Of a DNA stretch of 64,000 nt, positions 32,196 to 45,714 are shown in pieces; positions within the stretch are counted from its first letter, which is position 1, and every line of letters starts with the position of its first letter. The position numbers and the translations under genes are program-made. The notes beneath the pieces are model-generated. The model saw only the letters and a list, made by a program, of their open reading frames with translations. It did no database searches and was not told the origin of the DNA. Source of the DNA: Chelydra serpentina (Eukaryota; Chordata; Testudines; Chelydridae). The DNA is taken from NCBI GenBank assembly GCA_037349315.1, contig JBAIAC010000004.1, forward strand, positions 27,965,001-28,029,000, read 5' to 3'.

Positions 32196-34543
32196 TTACA
32201 TTGCGGGGGTGTTTCAGTCCATGCAGCCACCTGGAATCTGGAAGGTGCAAAGGCATCAAAAATCATCTTTATCTTACCTCCCCGGGGGCTTGCCTTCTGC
32301 GCAGTGCACAGAACAGAATCTAGCCCTCTGTTTTTTCCAGTTTGTTTTGTACATTTGGCAGCACTGTGGTTGTAGTCAGTTTCCATTATTTGTTACAAAA
32401 AAAAAAATCTCATGGAGAAACAGGTACTTTGCAAATAGGGTAGCGCGGTTATAATCTTCCCCAAATTGGCGGTGGGACTGAGGGGCTGGTGGAGTCTGAA
32501 ACTATTTCAAATAATTTACATTCTCTGTATTATTTCTGGAAATGCTTTATAAACTACAGAATCACTTACAGGAAGGTGTAAAATCCACTTAGTCCCTTTT
32601 CAATTTCAAGTGATTTCTTCAAACGTGATTTCAGAGGCCTCGAGCTCTTCTAGGATCGTTCGATCCATTTAGAAAAATTTAGAAAATAATTTCTCATAGG
32701 AAATATTTCCCTCCACGCTGCACCATGACTTTCTATTGAACATTCTACTTGCGTTCCACAGTGATGAATGTCAGAGGAAGTGCCATATGTGCAACTAATG
32801 CAGAATATGCCACAGAAATCCAGTTGACTGAGAAGAGATCAAGGGGAGGTGGTGAGAGATGCAAGATAAATGAATTTATCACATGGTTCTGCAATTTATC
32901 ACTCGATATGTGTCTAAATGGTAGCCACTTGTGGCTGTTTTATATGTGTTATCTTTGTAAGACAAGTATTTTCTGTGCCTTGTAGAGGGAGATACATTAT
33001 TTATCCACACGTATGTGCGCTCGCAATATTAAACACACATTTTTTTAACCCTCCATATAAGTCCTCCATTGTTTGGAAATAATCCTGTTTCAGGTCCGGG
33101 TATAGAAGAATCTGCTGTAACCCTTCCATTGCTATTCTCTAACACAACCATAGAGTGCAGCATTCATGAAATTAGCAACATTCTGTTGGAACTTTTGCAG
33201 CTCATTGTGTGTGTATCTGGTGTATGGAGCAGCACTCGAGGACCATTTTGCCTTGTGTCTAGTGTGTTATTCAGCACTCAGGAGGTTAATGGTTGGGACT
33301 CTACATTTCTGACCTGGAGCTGCTTGTGCCTGTCACTTACTTTGAAAGTTTCTGTGTCTCCTACTTCCCTATAAGGGTCCACTTTGACTTTTAATAACCC
33401 ATTTATTCCAATCAGTCAAATGAAGGCCCTCTCTACATCTTCTTCGGGGAAGAAGTCTGTTTTCTAGATGTACCATTAGAGTTTCAAGAAATTTATTTCT
33501 CCTTTGTGTTGGTAGGAATGAGCAGTACCTGAAATTTTGTATTGGATCCTTCCTGGATACCAGTCTAAACTCACATCAGACACAGGAAATGGTTAGGTAT
33601 TGCTCTTCTGCCTCTGGGTTGGCCAATTACTCACCTCCATTGGTCTTAATACATGTCATTAGAATGGTAATGAACCTGTAAAGGAGTTATAAAATGTGGT
33701 ATAATTACCCTCTGAATACAATATCTCCTTCTATATGATATGAAAAATACCACAATATAAAGATAATACATATAAAATGGGTGCAACTGGCTACCGTTTA
33801 GGGAGTAGCCGTGATGCTGAAATGTAGCATAGTGCAAAACATGGGCTCAGTCATTCTCCTGTTGAATTCAATGAGAGTTGGATCAGGCCTTAAGTATGCT
33901 TAGGATCCATGTCAACTACGAGTCATTGGACTTGATGCAGAAACACTGGATAAATGTCAGTTTAAAAGGAAAATATGTACTGGTCATTTATGCAACTAGA
34001 TTGAATTCTGGCTTAGCAGTTTGAATGATTGCAAAAATGAATGGATATAACAACACACATGTTGGCTTCTTGTTTCAGTGGACATCAAGATTTATTGTTG
34101 CTGGAGGTAAATATTGACTTTGGCTTTGCTTCAGACAATGTTTACCTCCCAGATCAATACATTGTGATGTCCGCCTTAGCCATGTGTGTGCACATGCACA
34201 GTTCACCACTGATTGAAATGCACACATGGTGGAAGGTAGCACTTGTTTAACAAAGCATGGCAACATGACACAGCAGTTTGGAGAGGAGTTACAGAGAGCT
34301 GTTATATAGAATTGAAGGTGCATAGGAAATGTAGGTAGGCTGAATGGAATTACTCAAATTGGAATGTGGTCTGACATATGAGTTAACTTTTTTCTTGCAA
34401 AAAGTGCCCATGGGCTAGACAGGGAGTGGTCAGGACCAAAAGAAGCACTGTCATCCCAGAAGTGCCCCTCGGCACCATGCAGACACTGGTGATATACTGA
34501 CTCCGGGGAGTACCACCCATTGAATCACCAAATCTACTCTCTG

Positions 34544-35055
34544 TAGGGAGACCATACATCCTGTTTTGGCTGGGACAGTCCCCTTTTTAATCTCCGTCCT
34601 GGACTTCATGACTTTTTTGGGGGAAGGACGGGGGGAACGTTCGGGCAAATGCCCAGTTTTGCCAAAAAAGTAGTGACCTCCATGATATTGTCTTGGGTGT
34701 GCGGCGATGCCAGGCGGCTCGGGCCAGCCCTGCATGGCAAGGCTTGGGCTAGCCCCGGTGGGCAGCCGGAGAGTGGCAGCTGCTGGTCAGGTGCCCTGCT
34801 CTGAAGGCAGCATCACCACTAGCAGAAGCGCAGAAGTAAGGGTGGCATGGTATGGTATTGCCACCCTTGCTTCTGCGCTGCTGCTGGCAGTGGCACTGCC
34901 TTCAGTGCTGGATGGTCAGAGAGCGGCGGCAGCTGGCCGGGAGCCCAGAGGTGCTGGACCTATGAACTGCCAAGCCTAAAGGTGCTGGGGGAAGAAAGGT
35001 CATCTAGATCTACTCCCGGTGTCCCGTTTTCAGTTTAGGAAATATGGTCACCCTA
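34544..35055. mobile_element. hAT-type non-autonomous element, TAGGGWGACCATA termini
   Basis: The left end TAGGGAGACCATACATCCTG and the complement of the right end GGAAATATGGTCACCCTA match well. Flanks ACTCTCTG and ACCCTCTA agree at 6 of 8 positions. The interior is GC-rich with inverted 'agcagaagcgcagaag' segments around 34,830-34,880. No protein. Confidence 0.75.
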
Positions 35056-36764
35056 ACCCTCTACCACACCACACAGCTTTCCTGTCTGTGTAGTGACTAG
35101 GCCAGAGTTTGCTTGGCTTATGAGCTCTGAAAGGGTCTCAGCTGGAGGTGGTATAATGGACACAACCTATGGGCCAAATTCTGCCACCCTTACTCACACT
35201 TAGTAGTACTTCATATGTAATCCTGCTGATCAGTGGGACTACTTGCAGAGTAAGGTACTGCTCAGTGTCTCTACAGATAGGCCAAAATTCTGCTGTTATT
35301 ATCTACACCCCTGATACAGGGCAAGATCCTCAAGATATATAAATCAGTGCATGGAGCTTAGCCAATTTATACCAGCTGAGGGTGTGATTTATAAAGACTA
35401 AGGCCCAGCTCCTGAAAGGTATTTAGGCTCCTACCACTTCCAGCTGTTATAAACTGGCATAGCTCTATGTGCTGTTTTGTGTGTGCTGAGGATCTTGGCT
35501 ATGGCATAGTGTTCTCCACAGCTTGGTGCCTAGATACAGTAATTAGAAATAGCTCGCTAGATTGGTGACAGTATTGACTATTGGATCTCCCTGCGTATAT
35601 TTTAATGTCATATCTCTGTGTTCAAATGTCAAATCTTGGTACATTCAACAATGGCAATGACTTTCTCTTTAGAAGCGGTGGTTTAGTCTCATAAATAATA
35701 TATTTGTGTACAGGCCAGCGACTGCATCCTTGTCTTCTGAGTAACCAGGAAAACTCAGATGACACATGAGAAATACAGGAGGCCAGGATATGGTCTGTGT
35801 GATGATTCTCATAGCTAAAACAGTGTAGTGCGCTCAGTCCTGGTCCCCTGGCACAGCTTGTGAGCAAAGTCTGTGGACATGGAAAAGATACATGGGGTTG
35901 GGAGCATCCATATCTTTCTCTCCAGCCTGGGGACAGGGCTCAGGGCTGCAGTAGCATCCATTGCCTGCTACACTTCCCTGATGCCAGAACATTTGCTATC
36001 ATCCCATTGCCAGATCCATTTTCATCAGGCCAGCCTAGTGTGGAGGTCACGGAGATGTATTCCTTAGTGCATGGGAAGGGGAAGAGGTTACGCAACCTCC
36101 ATATGTCACCCCTCTCGCTGTAGCAGATTTCTACTGTGTTCAGGGCCTTCTGCAGCACGCAGTTGGACTGCAGGATCTAGCCATTTATTTGTATGGTGGG
36201 GAAAAATATTCCATTTACCAAGGACATTCTGATGGTGAGTCCTTCACAAGTGAATAACTAGCCCCTAAATTCATCAAAATCAAAATGAAACGGTGCTCAG
36301 CCAAACAAGTACACCCAGAAAGCCTGTGCATGTGAGAGACCCAGAGGCAGCTTCAGAGCTGCCAGCTCAATTGCTGGAAGGGGAATCTGCCAGGGAAAAA
36401 AGATCCTCCATCCTGTTGCTTGTCAAAAGGAGTCTGTGCCTGGCACCCCCAGAAGAAGGATAGACAAGGAGAAGAGGGCAGTGGGGGCAGGTTTCTACCC
36501 CAAATGGCCTTGTGAACAAGTTAAAAATCCATAAAACAGTTGCTATAATATACATATTCAGACAAAACAAATTCAGCATGGATGCTGTTGCTAGTTTTTT
36601 TTCCCTAATTGCAAGTTCATAGCATGCATTTGCATTATTTGGCAGTTAACTGGAGCAGAGAGTTTATATAACAGTGTAAGCAAATGGGTTCGCACAATAA
36701 TGGGGATGGTTTGATGGGATAACATGATCTTAGTCAAAGGTCAATTAATTGCCATCAGTGGTAA

Positions 36765-37152
36765 ATAGGACCAATGGTCAATGATGGGATGTTAGAAGTT
36801 ACTACAGAGAACTTTTTCCTGGGTGTCTGGCTGGTGAGTCTTGCCCACATGCTTGGGGTTCAGCTGATCGCCATATTTGGGGTCGGGAAGGAATTTTCCT
36901 CCAGGGTAGATTGGCAGAGGCCCTGGAGGTTTTTTGCCTTCCTCTGCAGCACGGGGCACGGGTCACTTACTGGAGGATTCTCTGCATCTTGAAGTCTTTA
37001 AACCATGATTTGAGGACTTCAATAGCTGAGACATAAGTGAGAGGATTATTCCAGGAGTGGGTGGGTGAGATTCTGTGGCCTGCATTGTGCAGGAGGTCAG
37101 ACTAGATGATCATAATGGTCCCTTCTGACCTTAAAGTCTATGAGTCTATAAT
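36765..37152 (+). repeat. CR1-type LINE 3' UTR (sense)
   Basis: Characteristic phrases are GGGTCGGGAAGGAATTTTCC (about 36,881) and AGGTCAGACTAGATGATCAT (about 37,092). The copy ends in 'aaagtctatgagtctata', a CR1-like tail of another subfamily. Confidence 0.85.
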
Positions 37153-37851
37153 AAGTTGTTTCACTGACTTGTTTGAAGCACCAGGGTGATTCCCTGCCAT
37201 TTTTTAAAAACGCGGTGAGATCTTATTTAAGTGAATTTAGTGCCAGTGAAATAAATCAGAGTGAGGGCATTAGAGAGAGACTGAAATTATTGTATCAGCA
37301 GAACAGTACAGCCACTGCAGTGCGACTTTCCCTACAGATCCTAGCCCTAACCGGAGGGCGCAGGCTAACCTGCACTGTCCCCATAGGCTGAGGAGGACCC
37401 TGTTGACAGGACAGCGTGGTTAAGCTAGTATTACCAGTGCCATTGCCTGTGTTGTACCTGTTCTGCAGGTAGCGAATGTTAATCTCCACGGCTGTAAATC
37501 CAGCACCTTTCATAAACAATAAACTCCCTAGTCCCCCCTCCCCAATCAAATGACTGACTCTTTTCTCTTTTTTTGGAGTGATACTTGTTGGAACAAATCA
37601 AAAACCTCCCCGTAAAACGCCTCACCTTGCTGTTCTTTTACAAAGACACTTCAGGCCGCAGCCTCTGGCAGCTAGAGGGAAACAGCTTCGTCAGAACCCC
37701 AAAGACTTTTAAAAATTTTCTATTTGATTTGCTTATCAAAGTTTTGTTGAAATCTGTGCTGGGTGCATTTCTCTGCTGGAAGTTTCATCTCATTAAAAAT
37801 CCACCCGGCTGTAAGCATCTGCTCAGCAGTTCTGAGCAATCTATCCGTGAG

Positions 37852-37913
37852 CAGTAGGGATTCAGAGAGATCAGTTATGTAAGTCAGTAGGGATTCAAAG
37901 AGATCAGTTATCT
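37852..37913. repeat. 33-bp tandem duplication, two copies
   Basis: CAGTAGGGATTCAGAGAGAT at 37852 repeats with one change at 37885 (period 33). No function is apparent. Confidence 0.9.
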
Positions 37914-40223
37914 GCAAAAGTGTGCTGAGCTAGATTACAAACGCTAAAAATCTAATGGTTAAAAGTTAAACTTTCTGCAATGAATCACCGTAATGCACGT
38001 AAGTAGCCAGCTAGAAATTGTTTGGCATGTGTTTATCATTTACACCAGTGCCTTATTATCTCTCATCTCTGAGTGGAAATCAAGGCTAACATTTTCAAAA
38101 GTGGCTAGTGATTCTGGGTTCCTCCATTTTGTGTGTGTGGGGTGGGGAGGAGCGGAGCTGAACAACATTTTTAAAAGTGCTCAGCCCAGACCAACTCCCA
38201 TTTAGGCACCACTGTTAGTGGGTGGATTTTCAAAAGGGCTCAGTATCTTCTGTTCTCAGTGGGAGCTGCAGGGTGCTGGGCACTTTGTTTAGGTGCCTAT
38301 ATGAGAGCTGTGCATTTCTTAAAACCTGGCTCCTTGAGCCTGATTTGCAGAGATGCTGAGCGTCTGCAGCTGCCATTGATTTTGATAGGTCAATACGTTG
38401 GTGCCATGCCGATACCAGTCTCAAATTAGTAGAGTCTACTAAGTAGACCATGCCTAGTATTCATAGGGATGATTACTGCCAAGATAAACTTTTCTGTCCC
38501 CAACTGTGGGCCAAGTACTTGCCTCTCCACCCCCTTTTTCTGAAGTCATTCCCATAGTTATAGTACTCCCTAAATTCAAAGGTCAAGTGGCTTTTGCCTC
38601 TTGAAACATGTCTGAGGCTTCACCCCTAAAGGGCCACCACAGGGCCCTAGCAGGTCAATTCTCTGAATAGCTGTTTCTTCATCGAAGCAAGGTCTGCAGA
38701 ACGTTGGCCTGCTTGCAACTTTGGAGACAGAACATAAAGGCAGAACTACACATCCTGCACTTGCCTATCATTGAGTGTCTGAATGGGCATCTGTGTCTAT
38801 TCTGTAACGAGCAATTAGGCCTCTCCGGTGTGGGATCCGCCAGGAAGGTATAGCCTAGGCTATTGTGCCATGGCTAGGGATCAGGTGAGCCTAGCCCAGG
38901 ACAAGTAGCTAGTGGAGGATACCCCGAAAGGGATCAGCATCCAAAGAGAAGTCCAGGGAAAGGACCCAAATACTCTTCCAAGGTTCTTGAGCCCACATCG
39001 CCAGCCACTACTGGTGACTACAGAGCCACTAGATTGTTGCAGGGACCCTTAGGTCCAGCACCAATTTTCTAATCATGCTTCCTGAACCTGTATCAGGGAC
39101 TTTCCCATCCAGTCCTATCATTAGATACTCCTGAGCTGCGATTCCTACTGCATCAGCAGGCAAGTGACTTTAACCAAGACCCCCTAGGATGGAAGCTAGT
39201 TTTCTCAGGCCTGTATTCCTTCCCCTTGGGGGCCTATCTTCCTGGGCTAGGCAATCCTGGGATCAGTTCCCCCTCTCAGTTGCAATCCAAAGGCTTCCCA
39301 AGGGGGATCAACAGAAACGGAGTCCCACATGAAACTAAGGACAAAACCTGTGGCAGAAGGAGACCTAATGGGTTAAGTGCTAAATCCTCTGGTAAGGCAC
39401 AGCAAACCTCTCCCTGTCAGAGAGAGTTGTAAGCATGAGAGCCAAAGGAAGGGCCTCCCAGGCACAAGCTACCTAGGAACAACTCTGCCATTCTCTGACC
39501 CTGTGGGAGTAGGGGATTCATGTTCCCTTCCAAAGATCTTGGTCTCAAAGAAAACATCCTCAATGAGGCTAAGATGCCTCATCTCTTCTCGAGACTCGCC
39601 TGTGCCCAGGCACGCCAGGCGGAGGGGCTTTCTCAGTAGGAAAGAAACAGAAGGAATCTTTCTCCTCCTCCCGCCCCCTGGGAACAAGGTCAGCTGTCTG
39701 AATCCGAGCTCCTCTGGCCCGACCAGATCAGCCATTCTGGACTGTGGAGCCTGCTACGCTTCCAGTCCTCAGCCTTGCGGATATAGAGGTGGAGGTGTTT
39801 GTCTTAGCTGCTCCCTACCAAAGCTCCAAGAAGTTCTGCTTTCAAGACTGATCCTAAAATGTAAAGGGTCTTGGGCGGCGGGAGGAATCTGTCTTCTGGT
39901 CTCATTGGCTGCGGGCATCAGCTCCAAACTCCCCTTTCTTGGCCAGTATACAGTGGAGCAGAGGGGACAGCAGGAACTATATCTGTAATTACCCAGTTAA
40001 AGAAATGCTGCTAATGAAGGGTCTCACTGATTCAGCTGCTACGTTTGCTCAGTTACATCCACATGTTGGATAATAGAATTAGAAGAAAACAAAAGTGCTA
40101 AGAGGAAAGGAAAGGGGTGGGATTAGCCGGCCCATCTGAATCATGTCTAGCAGGATGTTGCTCACCGGAGCTGACTGAACTAAGCAATGTTTGTTTTTAA
40201 AGTGGAATCAGTGCTGGTGAATG

Positions 40224-40446
40224 CAGTAGCGTAGCCACGGGGGGAGCAAGGGGGAGTGGCCGCTCCCCCACTGAGCAGAAGCAGCACCTTTTTCGTGCTC
40301 CGACGCCTTTTGCTCCTACGCTGCAGCCAGAGTGGAGCATTTTTTTTGTTGCTCCCGGCGCCTTTTTTTTGCTCCCAACGCTTTTTGCTCCCGGCGCCTT
40401 TTTTTAGCTCCGCTCCCCCTGTGCTCTAAACCTGGCTATGCCACTG
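40224..40446. mobile_element. hAT-type MITE with perfect 8-bp target duplication
   Basis: The termini CAGTAGCGTAGCCACGG and CCTGGCTATGCCACTG are inverted repeats. GGTGAATG flanks both sides (40216-40223 and 40447-40454). The inside is built from short repeats of 'gctcccggcgcctttttt' type. Confidence 0.93.
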
Positions 40447-40799
40447 GGTGAATGTTGGGGATGAATTAACAGTGTGGTGGCTGAATTCCCTGTGCCCCAC
40501 CAGTGGCCCCACCAATCAACTCCTCCCCCTCCCTTCTAGTGCCTCCTGCCCCCCGCAATCAGCTGTTCCGCGGAGTGCAGGAAGCGCTGGGGCGGAGGGG
40601 AGGAGGGGAGATGTGCTTGCAGGAGAGGGAAGAACTTGGTGGGAAGAGGTGGGACGGGGGTGGGAAGAGGCAGGGTGGAGGCTTGAGGGAAAGAGGTAGA
40701 GTGGGGGTGGGGCCTGGGACAGACCGGGGGTTGAGCACCCCTGGGGCAAGTGTGAAGCCGGTACCTGTGCCCTTTGTTAGCCACAGAACAGGGACAGTT

Positions 40800-40971
40800 C
40801 AAGGATTGGCAACCTTTGGCACGCGGCCCATCAGGGTAAGCCCCTGGCGGGCCCAGCCAGTTTGTTTACCTGCCGCGTCCGCAGGTTTGGCCGATCGCGG
40901 CTCCCACTGGTCGTGGTTTGCCACTCCAGACTTACCCTGGAGGGCTGCGTGCCAAAGGTTGCCAATCCCTG
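40800..40971. mobile_element. MITE with long terminal inverted repeats
   Basis: AGGATTGGCAACCTTTGGCA at 40801 has its inverted partner TGCCAAAGGTTGCCAATCCC near 40,950. The core (CGCGGCTCCCACTGG) matches that of the element at 25,185 although the ends are unrelated. No good target duplication was found. Confidence 0.8.
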
Positions 40972-41344
40972 CCTTAGTTCCTCTGCTGAGATTGCTAGGC
41001 TCCCGGTTTTAGGATGGTGTTTTTGATCATGTGGATACATGTCTCTTAGGAAATGGACTGAGATCAGCAACCCATTTCACATAGGTCAGTCAACAGCCAT
41101 CAGATGGTCACAGATTTGGGTTACTACCACCGGAGGGAGGAATTGAAAGAGCTCAAAGTGATGGACTCCACTACCAGTCCCCTGAACTAGAAGCAAATAC
41201 CTGACATGCATTTGGGACCACAGGTGGTTGGACTGGCAGTAGTCCTGCACATGCCTGGCTTTAGATACATAGGCCCCAATTCATGGCACTGTGAAGCTGT
41301 CTTTTTTTCTATTCCTGCACCGGTGCTGTGGTGAATCAGGAGCT

Positions 41345-41465
41345 CTGACTGTAAACTCTTTGGGGTTGGGAGGGACTCTCTCGCCATATGTCTGTACAAC
41401 ATCTAGCACAATGGGGAGCTGATCTGGTTAGAGCCTAAGTACTACTGTAATATAAATAATAATGG
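41345..41465 (+). repeat. L2/MIR-type 3' tail
   Basis: 'gactgtaaactctttggggt' followed by 'gtacaacatctagcacaatg' and 'taatataaataataat' is an L2-class tail. Confidence 0.65.
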
Positions 41466-44400
41466 TCTACTAGTACTCCCACATTACTTCTAGTCTTAGT
41501 TCTCTTGCCTTCACCCACACACATCTTTGTGTCCCTCTTGTCTTCCCAGATCTTAACCACTTCCCTTCTCTCCCTAACTCCCAATTTAAAAACAATGTTG
41601 TAGTAAAGCAAGCACCTTCCACCCCTTTCTTCAGATGATTAAAGAACAAACAGTTGATTATGTAATTCATGCAAGAATGAAAAGGCCCCTTTCAAGACAG
41701 GGGAAAGCAAAAGACCCACTGTGAGCCAAACAGCTAGAAAATAAACGCCTGCCACATCCGTCCCTCTGTTTTTCCTGTTCTACTTTACTTCCCAGCAATG
41801 CTCCTAAATTCAGTTTATTTTTCAGCGTGGGAGATAACCTGCTGCTTTAGTGGCTTGAGACACAAATAGTAGCTTTCTAAGGAGCCAACTCCTTGTCTCA
41901 GTCTCTCTCAGAATCAGCCTTCATACTGTCACATTTGCTGCCTGCCATTCTCTTGCTTCCAATCCACTTTCTCTTCCTGCCCTTCCATTTGCTGTCAGCA
42001 CTGGTTTCAATAGCACTGCTTCTGCATGGCGCACTGGCCCTCTAAATCTCTTCCTGGCAGTTTCTGTGGCCTGGTGATCGCAGGCTTTCCATAACTGGGC
42101 CAGCCGCATGTGTGTTCTGTGGAGGGCTGCCACTTGGCCTGATGTTCCCAGCAGGCCGGCCCAGAGTCCTGCCGGCCTAGCCTGCAGGGCTATTAAAGAC
42201 TCTCAAAGAGATTTCCTTCATTGCATCGTCATGAGGATAAGGAAGAGTGAAGAACTTGGGTTTCGTGTTACTATTTACTTGGTTTAGTACCAGCGCCGTT
42301 GTGCGATATGGACTACGACATCGTACGATATGCAAAAATGAAGATATTGCCTACCCCAAAGAGTTCACTTTGTAAGACAGAGACATGTGGAAGATGGGTC
42401 GCACTAGGAAATCCAGACTCAGAGGATGCAGGGTGAGATTCAGTGATGTGTCTCTTATGCTTTAAGCCGCCTTTGCACCTTGAATTTGGGCTGCTCCAGG
42501 GGCCAAAACGCCTCCTGGTGTCACTTGGGCAGCCCACCCTAAACTGCCTCCGGGAAGAAGCATTGCCCAGAATCCCGCTAGTGCCATTCCTACCAGCCCC
42601 AGGCCCCACCCTAGGCTGGAGCTTGTGCGAGGCCCTCTGAAAGGGCTGCTTAGGATGGCCTTATGCATTGCCTGCTCTGGGAGAAATCTCCCTTGTCTGG
42701 TTGTCAGTCTTACCCCTAGTGTTTAGGGATTTTCTCCTGTCCACGTTCACTTCTGTTGGGCATTGTGGAAGACATGATTTTTTTTAAAGGAGCTTGAATG
42801 CAGAGAATGCAGGGCGATTGGGACAGAGTGGGCCGGGCGATCCACCTCTGGGGAGCAGTGTGATAAAATGCCTTGTTGGAAGGAGGTGAGTCACCACCTC
42901 TAAGAGTTTGTACATGGGAACAAAGGCTGTGCATGGTGAAGTGACCTTGGGGTGAATTCTGTTGGCCCAGCCCTGAAGACATTTTGGAACTGTTTTAGGG
43001 CCGGCTCTCATTGACATAAATGGAAGTTTAGCCATTGTCTTTGTTGGGAGCCGTCCCTTCTCCTCCGGAAAAGAAAACTCAGTTGTTGAATGTCCATTAA
43101 TAGCATCATACACAAAGAGGAAAGAGACCTCTGCTTCAGACTGGAACTGCTTATTAAGCTTAAATATCTTTCAAGTTTTATTTTATTGTCTATGGTTTGG
43201 GTTAAGGCCCTCTGCGAAACACGGATCTTTCAGCAACTGTTATCTGCTTTACACGCAAACTGGTGTATGTTTCCTATGCCAATTAAATCTAACATTTTAT
43301 TAAAACCTATGGACACTGAACATAAAACACCACTACAGTAACGGAGACAAAGCAGAGAGGGATGATTTCTTCCTGGGCTGGAGTTACTTGAGATTGGAAC
43401 TGGTGTAACTGAGGTCAGAATCTGGCCCTGTAGGTAAACACTTTGGGAGATCATCCTGGTTGTCAAACCTTTGTAATTGTATCGCCGAGTCTTGTGGTAT
43501 TGATGTTTTATTTAAACCCTCGGCTCCTGGAGACAAGTGATTAGGTGAGAATCTCTGTTTTCATTGAAAAAGGAAGTTGCTATCCCTCATTGCTGCAGAG
43601 AAAAGGTTGAAAACATGACTCGAGTGCTAAAGGCTGAACAACCAGAAGGCAAGAAAAAAGAACCCCAAATTATTCTATTTTTTTAAAAAATCTCATAATT
43701 TTAAGACAGTCTCATCATTTTGGAAGCCTGATTCGTGATTTTTGAATGTTTGAGGTTGGTAGTACTGTATGCTTCAGTTTGTTTTCTTTGCTTAGATTTT
43801 TCTGACGTGCTGCAGTATACAGCTTATAGTCATAAAGGAAATCTAGGCTTGTTTTATGCAAAACTCCCACTGATTAATTCAGAGGAAATTTTGTGTGTGT
43901 GAGGTAGGCAGGGTTAGGCTGCTACCATATTATTTTGTAGCAGAATTTGATATAATCATGTTAGAAATGAAAATTCTGTTCAATATAAATATATTTGGTC
44001 TATATCGGTATCAACACAAATTCCAGAACAATTTACCTTGCTAATCTGAGTCTTTTTTTTGCCTTATATTCACTCAGTTGAGTAATCTTTCCATGTTGCT
44101 CTCTAAATATAGATATTCTGTACAGCATATCATGCCTACTCTGAACGATCAAATGGTGAATTCATTAACATTTCATGGCAACTCTGCTTTTCTCTCCTCT
44201 GGGTACCAAAAAAAAAAAGAGTTTGCATATCAATGCCTGTAAAGATATTGGGCCGAATTCTGTCCTGAGTTGCACTCATTTAGCCCTATGGAGGGCAGTG
44301 GAATTGATTCAGGGAAGAGTCGCTAGTGAAACTGAGAGAAAAGCTTGGCTTGTTGAAAGAAAATGTCTTTAAAATGTGTGTGGTGTGTGCTATTGAATAT

Positions 44401-44574
44401 TCAGTTATCCTTATCTTATTCTGAGTAATCAGGGTAAATTACTTTGTGTCATCCTTGGCTGCTTGTCTCTCCTGCAAAGACTGTACAGACTCGCCAACAT
44501 GCGGTAGGTATGCTGTTGTCATTTATTATTTATTTGATGACAGCCATGTGCTACAGACAGATGTAAAGATGAAG

Positions 44575-44682
44575 AATCTGATTCTCCACTAGCTTAAACT
44601 GGTGTAAGTCAAAAGGACATCCGCTGATGTCTGGGCTGCACCAGTGTGAAACCAACGGGAGTGGAGAATCAGGTTCGAGATC
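44575..44682. repeat. fold-back repeat of the 'gaatctgattctcca' type
   Basis: GAATCTGATTCTCCACT near 44,573 is mirrored by AGTGGAGAATCAGGTTC near 44,660, with looser pairing inside ('actggtgtaagtc' / 'gcaccagtgtga'). It is a common MITE-like unit in this window. Confidence 0.7.
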
Positions 44683-45540
44683 ACTACTGTAAAGAACTTT
44701 TCAGCCTAGAAAGGCAAAATAGACAGGGAGTATTTAGACACAGGAGGGAGTAATGGAAACCAGGTAAGGCAGAGTGAATGAGGCATGTAGTTTAACTCAT
44801 GTGTTAGTAGTTCTCTGACTTTTGGATGGATTTTTTAAAAGTAAAATAAATATTTTTACTCAATTAATAAATGATCATCTAGTTGGTAAACACCAGTCTG
44901 AGGAGATGACTAATGAGGATAGGCCTCCTTGAAGGAGTGAGTCTTAAGGAGAATGGAGGTATTTTTGGCTGAGGCAAGGAGGGAAGGTTTGTTGGGCAGC
45001 ATGGAAGCGTGCTCAGAACCAAGACCAGGAGAAGGACACAAAGGGGAAGGTGAGCCATGTGGTATGAGTAGAGTCTGGGGACAGGAGGTGGAATGGAAAG
45101 AGCTAGGAGCAGATGGTAGGCCTAAGCCAGGTTGTGCAGGGCTTGGAAGCAGGGACAAGGAATTTAGTTTGATGCAGATGGTGATGAGAAGCTGGTAGTG
45201 ATGGAATTTGAACAGAGGCTGGACACGGTCTAGTAGTGGGCAAGGGGCATGAATTTTGTGGTTGCATTTTGGACTGATTGAAAGGAGGTCTGAGGTGATA
45301 ATTTAAGAAGCCGGAAAGGAGGGGACTGCAGCAACTCAGGCAAGAGGCAATCAAGGCCTGGGCATGGTGGGAGTTGAGAGAAACAGGTGGACTTGGGAGT
45401 GGTGATAGAGGAAAAACTGGCAGGATTAATGTCAGTAACAATGTTCATGGTGTCAAGTATCAAAGGGGTAGCCGTGTTAGTCTGGATCTGTAAAAGCGGC
45501 AAAGAGTCCTGTGGCACTTTATAGACTAACAGACATATTG

Positions 45541-45583
45541 GAGCATAGGCTTTCGTGGGTGAATACTGTACTCACTTCTTCAG
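45541..45583 (-). ncRNA. hammerhead-ribozyme-like motif, core intact
   Basis: On the minus strand CTGAAGA (45583-45577) is followed by a weakened stem II (GTGAG against CCCAC, one mismatch). GAAA (45554-45551), a stem III segment GCCTATGC, and TC (45542-45541) follow. As in the other copies, one extra base sits before stem II. Confidence 0.45.
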
Positions 45584-45590
45584 ATGCATA

Positions 45591-45714
45591 TAGGGTGACC
45601 AGATGTCCCGATTTTATAGGGACAGTCCCAATTTTTGGGTCTTTTTCTTCTATGGGCTCCTATTACCCCCCACCCCCTGTCCCGATTTTTCACACTTTCT
45701 GTTTGGTCACCCTA
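45591..45714. mobile_element. 124-bp MITE of the TAGGGTGACCAGA family
   Basis: The termini TAGGGTGACCAGATG and TTTGGTCACCCTA form inverted repeats. A perfect 8-bp duplication GATGCATA lies at 45583-45590 and 45715-45722. It inserted into the Penelope-like copy. It is a short relative of 4,855-5,180. Confidence 0.95.

Noticed and set aside
39377..39988. 203-residue open frame on the + strand
   Set aside because: No recognisable domain, no splice context agreeing with AMOTL1 and no start context. Judged a chance frame, though the region could not be assigned to any repeat.
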